In this document: piece after piece, positions 22,010 to 32,609 of the stretch
Numbering within the stretch: the stretch's first letter is position 1
Layout: every line of letters starts with the position of its first letter
Notes under the pieces: generated by a model
Database searches by the model: none
What the model was told of the DNA's origin: nothing
Seen by the model: the letters and a program-made list of their open reading frames with translations, nothing else
From: Bathynomus jamesi
Lineage: Eukaryota; Arthropoda; Malacostraca; Isopoda; Cirolanidae
Reading direction: 5' to 3'
NCBI GenBank assembly: GCA_023014485.1
Contig: JAJOZX010002572.1
Location: forward strand, 564,501 to 628,500
Length of the DNA stretch: 64,000 bases
Position numbers and translations under genes: made by a program

Positions 22010-22640
22010 TAGTAAGAAAACCATACGTGATAGGGAAAAACTAACTATATTTTTTTAGATCAGCGCACTCAAATTATATAGAATCACCAACTAGTTTGTA
22101 AATATCGATCGAAAAGTTTTCAAATGTGTACTGGTGTAATTGATCTGTGTGAACAGAATTTGAGGTGATGTGATCCATTAAATTTCACATTTCGAAATGT
22201 TATAAATATTAGAGACTAGCTTACTCTACACGATTCCTGAGCACTTGCCTAGCTTGATGGTCTACCTAACCTAGTTGCCTGAACTGTAATCATAAGAATA
22301 TACAAGTGGCACATCTCACCTGTGCTACTGGAAAACTTCTCCTCTATTTTCTTCTTTTTCCGTTTTTCAGCTTCTGATGGATAATGTCGTTTCATTTTCC
22401 AAGATGCACGAAGTCACATCTAGTTAACCACAACTAATCTGCTAAATAATAATAATCATGATAATAATATGATAATAATAATAATAATATAATAATAATA
22501 ATAATAATAATTGTTATAATTGTAACGTTAATCAAATACATTCAAATAATCAGACCATTTAGGTTTTAACCAACAAAATTCACATTATCTGAAAAAGATG
22601 AGAAAAGAATTAATAAACTTGAAAACATATTGTTATTGAA
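22010..22640. other. AT-rich spacer with (AAT)n tract
   Basis: The region is featureless except for an AAT/ATA microsatellite at 22444-22510. Confidence 0.7.
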
Positions 22641-22697
22641 TTTTACCCTTTTTGCTACGTGTTCACTGAAATAGATAGGGACTTTATAAACACCCTG
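22641..22697. mobile_element. Solo mariner-type terminus
   Basis: It reads ttcactgaaatagataggga then actttataaacaccctg at a TA. It resembles the terminus at 37960-38017, which has the same aaatagata block, so it is probably a fragment of that family. Confidence 0.55.
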
Positions 22698-22740
22698 TAT
22701 AAACATCAAAATAATAGTACAGGAGAAATCTATATACACA

Positions 22741-23115
22741 TTATGTTCTACTACGCTTAACTAAAATACTAAACTCGCACGTGATCGAGTCTACAGTTAT
22801 ATCATTGTTGCTTTGCACTATGTAATAAATACGATTTAACGTTATTTCACCGCTCAAGTTATAGGGAGACCTATACTCGATATAAAGGGCCTTCAATTCG
22901 TTTAACACTATTTTTGTGCCAACTTTACATTCGGTTGGCAAGTTATCTTTAAACATGGACAGAATACAATCAAAAGCACGCACCAAGAGGGCATCGTTAG
23001 CCACAACATCATTATTAAATTTAAGTTTATAAACACTCCTTTCCAATCGAGAGTTTATTCTTACCGATCCGAGCTTTTCAATCGTGAACTCATCTTCACG
23101 ATGTATAGCGGCAGT
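22741..23115 (-). pseudogene. Unrecognised protein fragment, viral-relic region
   Basis: A minus-strand frame of about 120 codons begins around DEFTIEKLGSVR and ends at 22741 with a stop. I do not recognise it. The composition is that of a folded globular protein and not of a repeat shadow: regular hydrophobic spacing, low complexity absent, and an intact stretch of 101 codons from its internal ATG. It lies on the same strand as the polymerase fragment 2.2 kb away and may belong to the same decayed element. Confidence 0.45.
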
Positions 23116-23825
23116 TCAAATAATCTGAGTCGTAACGACAGCTGCTCATTATATAAAGAAACAATTCTTCAGGGTGAACGGTGTAGGTGAGCTCAGCCCT
23201 GTACCGCTCAAGTCCTTTGTACCAAAGTTCATGATATTTCGAAGAGTCTAAACCTTTTAAATAAGCATCCATTTCCAGGCCACTCTCGCCTTGTTCAGTC
23301 CTACACTCGGTAAACCCGTCGAGCAGAGCGGTGTATGCGTATTCAAGAACCGTATCAAACTAAAGAATATCCGTAACAGGCACATCTAATATAGGCTTCA
23401 GCTTGCGGAAATCGACGATTTCAAACATTTTGTCGAGGATGAATCGGTTTCGCGTAGGGACAAGAACGTTATTATCAGACGCATTCTTCCACATCAGTCG
23501 TATATCAATGCATGGCTGATTGCTATTTATACACAACGTACAAACAATGGCATATGAGAGGGTATCACTAATGTCATCTTCTTGTACCTTCACCTGCAGG
23601 TATTTTATAACGATCCTCGCTCCACTTCTCAACTATCACGAAGACTCTATTCATCTCCTCAACACTTAAATAAACAACATTCGTTTACCAGAGTTTGTTT
23701 GTCTACAAGTCATTTCAAGTACATAGTTAATGGCACCGGCTTTACGCCTGAACACGCGCAATGATTTCGTCACGGACACATCGTACGCGGCATTGAGAAT
23801 GCTGGTCAAAGGAAGCTCCATCGTA
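23100..23825 (-). pseudogene. Unrecognised protein fragments, viral-relic region
   Basis: An ATG at about 23822 opens MELPLTSILNAAYDVSVTKS. After at least one frameshift a 90-codon frame (23632-23360) follows, and then, past a stop, more sequence with ECRTEQGESGLEMDAYLKGL and KYHELWYKGLERYRAEL. Together these suggest one gene of about 230-250 codons with several lesions. Function unknown. Being collinear with the neighbouring fragments on the minus strand suggests gene-dense element DNA, unlike the flanking repeats. Confidence 0.45.
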
Positions 23826-24000
23826 TTCTATTGTGAGGAGTGCACGTCCAGTCGGTTCAAGCTCTGAGATGATTATGAGCCACAGGTGAGCGGATCGGCT
23901 AAACGGGAAGTGTGGAGTAGTGAGTCACATCATAAGTTGATGAATCGTGTACGGTGTTGCTCCAACGTGAAAGAATCATGTGAATACCTGTATCCCATTA

Positions 24001-24380
24001 TACAGGGCATTCGTTTAGAGAATTTTTCCGACACATGAAGTAATATCGGTTTTAATGTTTTATCACTCCCGCTCCCCAGAATGCGCACCAGACATTTTCG
24101 CTCAGGGGATTTTCACGAACTAAACATCTTATTCACACTCCAGCGCACCATTTGAGAGAAACGTGCCCATATTTTTTTTTTGCTTAGCAGGCGATACTCG
24201 TCTCTAAATTCTATTGAAAACTCACGCAAGCCTTTAGCCACAACCTCACTGCAAACCTCGTCATGATATATATTAATGTAGTGGTAAAACTACTTCAGAT
24301 TATCCATTATGGCAAGATTTACATTCTCGGCCGCAGGGTACGAGCACTCGGTATGATGCAACATGACATAATACCACTTG
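24001..24380 (-). pseudogene. Decayed continuation of the 24386 frame
   Basis: Beyond the stop at 24386 the minus strand still reads protein-like, including FSIEFRDEYRLLSKKKIWA and MVRWSVNKMFSS, interrupted by stops. A T-run and a tacagggcattcg motif at 24001 mark the edge. No function can be assigned. Confidence 0.3.
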
Positions 24381-24385
24381 TCACA

Positions 24386-24718
24386 CTACTCATCAACAAG
24401 ACTCACTAACCATAACCGTTGCTTCTCTTCTGCACGTGTTGTTTCTTCCACTTCACGGTATATGTAAGCTTTTATAAAGTTTAGCCCTGCAACATAGTTC
24501 AGTACATCATTTGTACCACGAAATCCTGCCATGCTCTCGTCAGAATAGCAGGAGAGTATTTGAACCTCTTGTTCCTCAAGCTTTGCACGGTTCAATGTAG
24601 CCTTAAAAGTATCAAAGGAGGGAGGGATAGGAAGTCTTTCAGTATTCACCACATCTTCACACTTTATCGAATACCACTTCGTAAACGTCGAGCAAGCAAT
24701 ATTAAAGGTAGCCATCAC
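24386..24718 (-). pseudogene. Unrecognised ORF in the polymerase-bearing relic
   Basis: A 110-codon minus-strand frame starts MMATFNIACSTFTKWYSIKC and has a normal globular composition. Its similarity is unknown to me. It sits between the polymerase B fragment and the other unknown ORFs, all on the same strand, which is why I group it with the relic. Confidence 0.4.
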
Positions 24719-24883
24719 TATTTTTCGTCTGTGTACGATTTCTCCAAATACACGTCTGAAATCCAGGGCTTGCAGCGGTCAACTGAGCATGCAGGGGTAG
24801 AGATATGCCCAGGTTGTAGCAGGAGTCACTTGACCATTGATCGATCATACAGGGGGTGGAGCTTAGGACTTTTCCTGTACATA

Positions 24884-24885
<2 letters not shown>

Positions 24886-24918
<33 letters not shown>

Positions 24919-25010
24919 GGAGAAAATGAAAAGCTAATTGAAACACTACTTATTTAATAAACATATCATCGAATTATTCAAGGTATATATATATATATAA
25001 CAATCAAGGA
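24886..25010. repeat. (CA)n and (TA)n tracts
   Basis: CA repeats at 24886-24917 and TA repeats at 24984-25000 interrupt the relic region. Confidence 0.9.
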
Positions 25011-25214
25011 TTATGGTATCCAATGGGTACGGTATCATAGGTACCAGGCACCTGGTAACGTTTCCTATAGGTGTTACGGCACACATTCGTACCCCTAAGT
25101 TCCTTCACACACCCCCAGCTTTTGCGCCCGAAAATTGTGGGTCCCTACAGTCAGTTGGGGATGCTGGTCGCCCTCATCTTCCAAGCATACTAGATCCTTC
25201 AACGAGTCAAAGTT

Positions 25215-26030
25215 AACGACCGTCGGTTCGCCTGGTTAAGCGTGATACCCTTAGCCTTCACGACATATTTCATATCCTCTCCCACCCTCACCGATACCTC
25301 ATAAGTTTTTGGACCTGTTGAGACAAAAGAGTCGGCGTATGCGGTCTCCATACTCATCCTTGATCTCATCAGTCAACTCTCCGAGGAAATCACCAATAGG
25401 CGGCATGTATTCACCCTCCCTCGCTGTGAATATCACACTATCTGTGTCGGGGTACAGAACCTTCCGCCCAAGAGAATGCAATAGACCCCAAAATTTGATG
25501 CATGCATATGCTGTTGTGAAGCTGGCTACGGGTATGTTTGTAACACGCGATGTGTCTGTGGCCAATTCTGTAATGTTGTACTTTATTATGTACGTATTAC
25601 CTACATTCACGATCTCCATGACCTCTTTATCGGGAGCGTTGGCATAATCCCACACCTCGTTATAACTTTGGGCTAGGTGAACGTTCCCCTTTCCTGTATT
25701 CTGTGCAAATTTTCCCCAAAGAATATTTAGACACAACTTTGCACTAAAGCGCTTGCCTGGGTTCTTTACAATTTGGGAACCGTCAAGTTGTATCCCTTCA
25801 CGGTCATGGTAACTGAATATAAGCCGATTTTTCATCTTCGGTATCAACTCCTCGCGGATATCCTGATGCTTCTAACTTATCCTTCAAAAAAGTGTTTATA
25901 TATGGCGTGAAAAGGTTGGGTAGCTTCTGAAACCTTCACACCTCATATATCTTCAATATTCTGGAGCCATGGCGAACGGCTAGGAACAGATCAGGGCTTG
26001 TATATACGCCTCTGATCTTACGCTGGTTGG
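25215..26030 (-). pseudogene. DNA polymerase B fragment (Polinton/Maverick-like relic)
   Basis: Read on the minus strand, the first, decayed part (26030-25860) carries a KIYEV box and LFTPYINTFLKDKLEASGYP, typical of the fingers region of protein-primed family B polymerases. The intact 182-codon frame (25847-25299) holds motif B (KLCLNILWGKF) and motif C (YPDTDSVIF, with the catalytic DTD). A frameshift near 25310 leads into GPKTYEVSVRVGEDMKYVV, the conserved end region. The exonuclease and terminal-protein parts are absent. This type of polymerase is found in Polintons/Mavericks, adintoviruses and related viruses. The copy is clearly dead, with stops, frameshifts and missing domains. Confidence 0.75.
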
Positions 26031-26216
26031 TTGTGTGATTACAAGCTCCATTGTTCTCTGCGTACTTCACGCACAGGGGAAACGCAGAAAGAATTTATCG
26101 ATCAATTTAACCTTTATCAGTTTGACATCACACCTGACTCATCTGCTAGTGTAAATACACACTTAAATCCACAGCAGAGTGGAAACATCTCAGTCAGACT
26201 CGAATTCGCCAAGTAA
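26031..26216 (+). pseudogene. Plus-strand ORF fragment, possible capsid-type tail
   Basis: A 61-codon frame ends with LYQFDITPDSSASVN and GNISVRLEFAK before a stop. The pattern of a FDxTPD block followed by a G-x-hydrophobic-RLE strand resembles C-terminal parts of proteins I associate with Polinton-type elements, but I cannot confirm this. It converges with the polymerase fragment, beginning directly where polymerase similarity ends, and is followed by a 136-bp sequence repeated 480 bp downstream. Confidence 0.35.
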
Positions 26217-26217
26217 A

Positions 26218-26353
26218 TTTGGAAGTGAATTGCTTTTTGATTTATTAGTTTCTGTACAAATCTTAATAAAGTGTTTGGAAAGATATTCAGTGTATTATTG
26301 GGGACATGTTTAATTCAATAATGTTCCTAAAGAAAATTTACTTTAGCCGTAAC
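26218..26353 (+). repeat. Direct repeat, copy 1
   Basis: About 136 bp starting tttggaagtgaattgctttt, repeated in the same orientation at 26701-26836 with a few substitutions and small indels. It directly follows the stop of the plus-strand fragment. Confidence 0.9.
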
Positions 26354-26383
26354 AATATTTAAGAATATAATATTATAATATAT

Positions 26384-26385
<2 letters not shown>

Positions 26386-26444
<59 letters not shown>
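26386..26444. repeat. (TA)n microsatellite
   Basis: Long TA tract between the two direct repeats. Confidence 0.95.
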
Positions 26445-26447
<3 letters not shown>

Positions 26448-26700
26448 CGTTTAAGGTGTGTTCTATGACACATTTGTAACTTATTTTTCGAATGTGTGTT
26501 CCACATGTCTGTACCATGTGTTCTCGGGACTTTTCTTTGTCTGTTACCAAATTTAGTTTGTATTTTAATTCATTTAATTATCGTCTCATTCTCCGTCTCT
26601 CTCGTACACACGCACACATGCCCACACACATACATCCCCAGCACCTCCTCTGTGGTATGGTTGAAGGGAGAGAGAATGGGTACATTAAGACGGAAATTCT

Positions 26701-26836
26701 TTTGGAAGTGAATTGCTTTTTGATTTATTAGTTTTTGTACAAATTAAATGAAGTGTTTAGAAAGATATTCAGTGTATTATTGGGGAATTGTTTAATTCAA
26801 TATTGTTCCTAAAGAAATTTACTTTATCCGTAAATA
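26701..26836 (+). repeat. Direct repeat, copy 2
   Basis: Second copy of the 136-bp repeat. The 347 bp between the copies contain TA repeats and a CA/CACACG-rich stretch without a credible gene. Origin (duplication or long terminal repeat remnant) is unresolved. Confidence 0.9.
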
Positions 26837-26869
26837 GTGCTTAAAAATTAAGGAGAACATCTCTCTCTC

Positions 26870-27042
26870 TCTCTCTTGTCTTTAATAAATAAATTATTAA
26901 ATTATACAGTACTATCTGGCAACCCCTCTAAACATTGGGAACATCTCTCTTACCTTTAATAAATAAATAAATAATTAAAATAAATAGTGATATCTGGTAC
27001 CCGTTCCATATAAAAATAAATAAAATAAATAACTGGCAACCT

Positions 27043-27099
<57 letters not shown>

Positions 27100-27190
27100 A
27101 ATAAATTCAATAGTGGTATCTGGCAACCCCCCATATATAAATAATTAAATTCAATAGTGGTATCTGGCAACCCCCGACCTTCTATATAAC
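26870..27190. repeat. Degenerate minisatellite with TA tract
   Basis: Four to five degenerate copies of a unit containing aatagtggtatctggcaac followed by ccc and AAATA/TA-rich filler. A (TA)n run is at 27043-27090 and a CT run at 26861-26876. ORFs over it are repeat artefacts. Confidence 0.8.
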
Positions 27191-27269
27191 AGATGTTGGT
27201 ACCCTGAGCTCTCATTATGCGTCTGGCGAGTCAGCGGAAAACATGTGTTCCCTTCTCTCTCCTCCTCCT

Positions 27270-27500
27270 TTCTCTCTCTCTCTCTCTCAGTTAGGATACC
27301 GCTTTCGGGGGTGAGGCCGTCCCACCTTCTCCCCCAAAGCTCCCCCCTTCATGCAACTTGGGGGTTTCCCCATACTCCCTTGTTGCATAACCCCCGCCCA
27401 CATTACCCTCCTTCATGCAACTTGGGGAGGGTTACCCACACCACCTTGTTGCATAACCTACCCTCTTCATGCAACTTGGGGAGGGCAACCCCCACCCCTT
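27270..27500. repeat. CT tract and ~55-65-bp minisatellite
   Basis: A CT tract (27272-27288) precedes three copies of a unit with cttcatgcaacttgggg ... cttgttgcataac (starts near 27345, 27411 and 27462). Each unit contains a small inverted repeat (atgcaac and gttgcat). Confidence 0.8.
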
Positions 27501-27575
27501 TGCAATATTGAAGAACATCGCAATTGCACTCTATTCTTTTGCACCCATACTACTGATATCGGTTCCTGTTTGGTG

Positions 27576-28376
27576 TTATTGGTTGGGCCGCTGTATTTGG
27601 GAGTATTGGGATTGCGGCCATTGATACCACTGTGGTTGTATTATTGGTGGGTGGTGTTGAATAGAAGGGTGATGTATGTATTGTCGTGGTACATATATTT
27701 GCGGCGTTCTGTCTTTTCTTGTTAGGAGGGCAAGCTGTGCTTTTATTATCCTCATTTCCTCTAAAAAATATGTTTCATTGCTCTTGTTATTTTTATTTCG
27801 GATATGATCTGTTCTTTCCTGTTCTCTTCTTTGCGTACCCTTTATGTGAAAATACGGGCACTCTATGTTCAGGCATTTTTTTCTCCGTAATTGACTGACT
27901 GCACATACGAGGGTGAAAAAAGTTAGTTTGGTCCATACCTGCATCTTTCATTCCTCATCATATAGAAGCATTTTTAGGGGTGATTGTACCTCCAGTTTGA
28001 GCCATATTTGCACGAACCTGTTTTATAATATTCACATATGGCCCGTCGTTTAAATTCCCTTCAAGTCTTATGTGATTCAATTTCCTTCTTCTCCTCTGCC
28101 ACTACTTCTTCCCTACTCAGTGGCTTTTCTGTCTTCGGCGTGTATCTGATATCTCTCTCTTTTGCCGGGAGTATTTCTTCAACTGGGACTGCTTTCGTTC
28201 CTCCCTGTAGTGTGTTGTCTTTAATCTCGTTTTGGGTTGTGTCGGCGTTTTCTGTTGTTTCCTGGTTTTCTGTCGGTAAAACTGCTGCACATGGTTCTTC
28301 TATTTCAACATTTTGTAATTCCCTTTGTACTAATTTCCTGTTGTTTTCCATGCACTTGACGCACAGGAAACCATAA
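27576..28376 (-). pseudogene. ORF1-like fragment with CCCH-type zinc finger
   Basis: The minus strand has a Glu/Lys/Thr-rich frame (28376-28061; CVKCMENNRKLVQREL, then EEPCAAVLPTENQETTENAD). A second frame (27944-27576) includes KKCLNIECPYFHIKGTQRRE, which looks like a CCCH zinc finger, followed by a Gln/Pro/His-rich tail. Such fingers occur in ORF1/gag-like proteins of arthropod retroelements. The assignment is an inference; no RT lies next to it. Confidence 0.4.
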
Positions 28377-28394
28377 AGGCCTATGATTTTTTTA

Positions 28395-28399
28395 TTTAT

Positions 28400-28431
<32 letters not shown>

Positions 28432-28454
28432 CACACACACATATATATATATAC

Positions 28455-28513
<59 letters not shown>

Positions 28514-28545
28514 ATACACACACACACACTTGTGTGTGTATATAT
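28395..28545. repeat. CT/CA/TA microsatellite cluster
   Basis: (CT)n 28400-28424, then CA and a long TA run, then CA/GT. It produces artefactual ORFs on both strands. Confidence 0.95.
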
Positions 28546-28549
28546 AAAC

Positions 28550-28740
28550 CTTGGTTTTCGCTTTCGCCCGAATTGTTTATTACGATAAAGGTAGGCTTGT
28601 CGTCCCACCTTGGACCTACAACTGAACGTAGAATCCAAACCACGACCTGCCAAGTAAGTCTAAATCCACGAAGTTTCACCGGACTCGATTCCACGACCTT
28701 CAGCTTAGCAGCCCAACATCTTAACCATCTTAACATCTTG
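28550..28740 (-). mobile_element. tRNA-Ser-like SINE
   Basis: On the minus strand the head reads ggttaagatgttgggctgct (box A and anticodon arm, resembling tRNA-Ser(GCT)), then gtggaatcgagtccgg (box B). The body ends cgggcgaaagcgaaaacc. The same 3' body segment recurs at 30357-30402. Not a functional tRNA, because the acceptor and variable arms are not consistent. Confidence 0.7.
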
Positions 28741-28744
28741 AACA

Positions 28745-28836
28745 AAAATATAAAAGTATCTTATATCTTTTATACAGTTTTATCTGTATCTTGTATCTTA
28801 AAATGGTAAATTCCATACAAGATATATATGATACAA
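28745..28836. repeat. gatac-type hAT remnant (left part)
   Basis: Dense gtatc/gatac motifs like those in the subterminal parts of the hAT at 46548-48367. The block is interrupted by the Merlin-like element and resumes at 29716 (gatacaagatacattt). A similar block is at 31083-31185. Confidence 0.55.
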
Positions 28837-28844
28837 GATACAGT

Positions 28845-29715
28845 GGTGCTGGTCTAATGTGCGGTCTACCGGCGTTTTGAACGGTCTAATATGCGGTCTA
28901 CCGGCGTTCGAACAGTCTAAGGTGCGGTCTACCTCAAAAATGAAAACTATCATATCATAAAATTTATTTATTTAAAAACAATCACATCATAACATTTTTT
29001 TATTTATTAGATATTATTTATTAGATATTTATTAAAATTTATTTATTTAAAAACAATCATATAATATTTGTTTATTTATTAGATTTATTAAAAGATTTAA
29101 AAATTTTTATTGAAAGGTAAACCAAAAAATTAAAAAAAGGAGCAAACAAAATATGCCTAACAATATGCGAGTCTTACATCATTTGAAAAGGCTATAAACT
29201 GATCAGGTTCTTCTTTCCTTAAAATTTTCCATGAAAGATGGTCCAAATGGGATTGGAAGGTAGTGCGGCCAACTCCTCTCATCTTTTTCATCATGTGAAT
29301 CTTTGCATCTAGCCATGAACGTTCGATACGTTGAGTAGCTCCTGAATCTTACGTTTCTCCTGCATTTCACTGCCACAACGATGACATGGTTCAGCGTCTG
29401 CAACTTCACGAATAAGGCCACGCTCGCGCAAAAAAGTAACGGCACTCTGTTCGGATGCACTAACAGTTGTATAAAATTCACGTAAACGCATTTTGAAAAA
29501 GGGCTAAAAACAAAAATTAAAAAAATGGCACAGGTGTGTGTTTTCTTTGAAATCTCAGATGTGACTGTCTGGAATTAAATTTTTTTTCCGCCTTTTTGAT
29601 TTCTTCTTTTTCTTCTTCTGGCTTCCGGGTCTGTGAACTAATTATCTTAGGTAGACCGCACAAAAATTAGAGGTAGATTCACTTTGCTAGGTAGACCGCA
29701 CATTAGACCAGCACC
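28845..29715 (-). mobile_element. Merlin-like DNA transposon, internally decayed
   Basis: The 871-bp element starts ggtgctggtctaatgtgcgg and ends with the complement. It is flanked by a perfect 8-bp duplication, gatacagt (28837-28844 and 29716-29723). Subterminal copies of cggtctacc lie near both ends. The interior encodes fragments of a transposase on the minus strand. The 8-bp TSD, GG-starting TIR and ISXO2-like N-terminus fit the Merlin superfamily. Confidence 0.8.
29203..29491 (-). pseudogene. ISXO2/Merlin-like transposase N-terminal fragment
   Basis: Frame 29491-29309 starts MRLREFYTTVSASEQSAVTF, followed by LIREVADAEPCHRCGSEMQE, an N-terminal arrangement with a CxxC zinc motif as in IS1595/ISXO2-like transposases. 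A frameshift joins it to a frame ending at 29203 (MARCKDSHDEKDERSW). The DDE catalytic core is absent. Confidence 0.65.
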
Positions 29716-29723
29716 GATACAGT

Positions 29724-30356
29724 TCTTAATCTCAATCCCGCCGTCGTGACTTTTTATACAAGATACAGTTGATACAAGATACATTTCAGTAATCTCAATC
29801 GCGCCATCGTGACTTTTGAAATAAAAAATGCGTATCCTCCAACTAATGGGAGTGCCAAATGTATGATAATTAATCTCGATGCATGAACTTATTGCACAAG
29901 CGCGGTTATCATTGTGTGAGCCGCAGTTGCGTAGCAAGATTTCCAAAAATCTCGCTGTGGTTAAAATTCTCCAGGTTTCTGCGTGCAGATTTCACTTTAA
30001 ATAACTGGAGGAAGGTACATGGTGTTTCTCTTGCCTCGACCGTTATCTAGAGTTAATAGTTAGTTAGTTAATTCAGTGATGTAGGCATGTAGCCAAGTGG
30101 GACATGGGAGGACAATTGTCTCCTAAAATACTTTTTAAACTAGATGTAATAATAAATTATAATTTACAGAACTACAAGTTCGTTACATTTATTACATTTA
30201 CAATAGTCATACTACAAGATCAATATTACCACCCTACCCCCAAATGAAGAAGTCTAGCTACGCGTCTACAAAAATTAAAAATAAAGAGCGAGTGTCAGAA
30301 AGTAGTGCAGCGCGCTGCTCCGAATAAATTTTTCCCAATTATAAGTTCTGGGCTAT
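29724..30356. other. Decayed repeat region
   Basis: It opens with residual gatac motifs. 30075-30280 may be a decayed hAT-like MITE (gtaggcatgtagccaag versus the complement of tctagctacgcgtctac), which I could not delimit. Confidence 0.35.
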
Positions 30357-30402
30357 GATAACCTTGGTTAACATTCGTTTTGCTTCCGCCCGAATTGTTC
30401 AT
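30357..30402 (+). mobile_element. SINE 3'-body fragment
   Basis: Contains ccttggttaacattcgtttt and cttccgcccgaattgttc, matching the 3' body of the tRNA-Ser-like SINE at 28550-28590. Confidence 0.6.
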
Positions 30403-30619
30403 TCTGTTCATAATTCATTATTTGAATATATCACAAAGAAATTCAAGAAATGAAGAGACTTTTTCTATCATAAAACAGTTTAATGACTTATTAAAGGAAA
30501 CATTTTACGATATCATAAGCGCAAAACCTGCGAAAGTGGTCGTTGATTTCAAAATTAAACCATTAAAAATAATTAATCCATCAAAACCTTTTGTTTACAT
30601 ACCAAAACTTAAAGTATAA
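30380..30619 (+). other. 79-codon unrecognised frame
   Basis: The frame (FSIIKQFNDLLKETFYDIISAK, Lys/Ile-rich) ends at a TAA at 30617. The composition follows the AT-rich DNA, and it starts inside SINE-derived sequence. I see no homologue. It may be chance. Confidence 0.2.
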
Positions 30620-30728
30620 CTAGCAAAAGCCCGTGGTAAAAATACCAGGTTAAACAACAATAAGGGCAATTTTATTTTTTTTTCATATTTCTCGGAATGA
30701 TCACATAAACATTATCCGATTTCAACTT

Positions 30729-31020
<292 letters not shown>

Positions 31021-31399
31021 TTTAAATGATTAAAAGCTCTTTTTTTCCTTATTATTTCTAGTTTCCAAACTTAAATTGATTAGAGAAGTATCTTATATCG
31101 AAAAAAGTATCTTAGATATGTATCAGCTGTATCTCTGTATCTTTTTAAAAAGTATCTTGTATTTTGTATCTAAGATACATTTCTTAATGTGTGTTTGTTT
31201 GTTTCTTTCTACTTGGTTTCATAAACAACTTCTATTGCCACATTAATATCAAATTTCTCATTTTCGTTTCAGCAAAACAAAATATTTCATGTCATGAACA
31301 TATGAGAAAAATTTATCAGAATCTGACAGCGTAACACGTATCCATGCAGTAATATCGTATATAGTATATTACTTATCCATACAATAATATTGTATGTAT

Positions 31400-31459
<60 letters not shown>

Positions 31460-32110
31460 TTTATATATCGTTTTATTTGGTTTACCAAAAACTTGTACTG
31501 AAAATTATCGGATTCTATGCAGCAAGATTCAGTCGCATTCCAGCCTTTGAGAGGTACGGTTGCTGTCGTTCCGTGTTTGGAAAATTATTAAAGAAATCCA
31601 GTTCAAAAGTGTTAATATTGGATTCACTCGTTTGATGCGTCTTACCCTTAATTTTGTAACAAATATTTAACAAATATTCATTGCTCATATTTAACAAATA
31701 ATTTGCTTTGTGGAAAATACGAGTTAATCATATTATATACGAATATCAGAGAAAATTAAATTTACACAGAAACTGTTAACCTAATTTTCTTAATCATGGT
31801 ATTAACTCTGTTTAATAAACAGTGTTAACATAATCCAAATATTCGTCTCGATGTACATTAGCTAATTTGAAAATAAAATCACTTTTGAGATTTTATGAAA
31901 AATATGAAAATCTTAATCTTGACGAAAACAGTTTTAGATTTACGTTTAAACTCAAAATTTAAATTATAGCCTACCTTTATTTCACAATGCAAAACAGTTT
32001 CTTCAAGCATTTGCGACTGATAATTAAGTTAATGAACTTAAGCTGAGCACACGCATAAAAACAACTATGTTAATTCTAAAGCCAATTGTATAGATTAAAC
32101 AATACAAACT
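31021..32110. other. AT-rich spacer with gatac remnant and TA tract
   Basis: 31083-31185 is dense in gtatc/gatac motifs (hAT subterminal type). 31406-31452 is a TA tract. The rest shows no feature. Confidence 0.6.
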
Positions 32111-32126
32111 AGGCTAAATTTTTAAC

Positions 32127-32309
32127 ATGTGGAACAAAATTCATGTGGGAAAATGTCAGTATGTTACTGCTTACCAGTTCTTAATGTTGAATGTTTTCAT
32201 ACAGTTGTCCATTAGTTATAACATATGCGCTACAAATGAGAAGAATCCACATGAGACTGAAGAACTGGCCACTAACAAGCCTCCACCGATAGCGGATATA
32301 AACCCAAGT
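32127..32309 (+). other. Candidate first exon (weak)
   Basis: A frame from the ATG at 32127 contains a hydrophobic stretch (FLMLNVFIQLSISYNICA) that could be a signal peptide, then a polar Pro-rich tail. It runs into a good 5' splice-site consensus (aagtaagttt at 32307-32316). No partner exon is visible, and the region around it is not obviously repetitive. Chance is quite possible. Confidence 0.2.
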
Positions 32310-32359
32310 AAGTTTTTATTAAGTGTATTGAAATAAACAATAAAAATGATTTTATTTGG

Positions 32360-32487
32360 GTCACATGTTAGGTTAGGTGTATTTTTAAGTTGTGTTTAAA
32401 CGTTGCAAACTCAACTTTAACTTTTTAGTTGAGTTTAAACTTTTAAGTCGAGTTTTAACACAACTTAAAGGTACACTTACCTAATTT
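32360..32487. mobile_element. ~125-bp palindromic MITE
   Basis: The arms contain ttaggtgtatttttaagttg and the complement of aacttaaaggtacacttacc. The centre has ttttagttgagtttaaac. Non-coding, target duplication not resolved. Confidence 0.6.
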
Positions 32488-32609
32488 GTGACGTTGAACT
32501 ACAAGATTATCACTAAATCATCTGAATGCAGAGGACGTCACCCATCCCATCCATCTACCTGGAAGCGATGTTGCGACATGTCCGTAACGTAGCCCTTAAT
32601 TGTAAGTAC

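Noticed and set aside
28392..28745. Long ORFs made of Ile-Tyr or Cys-Val repeats (also at 14383-14607, 27000-27200, 30672-30881, 39834-40070 and 41569-41946)
   Set aside because: Direct translation of TA, CA and GA microsatellites.
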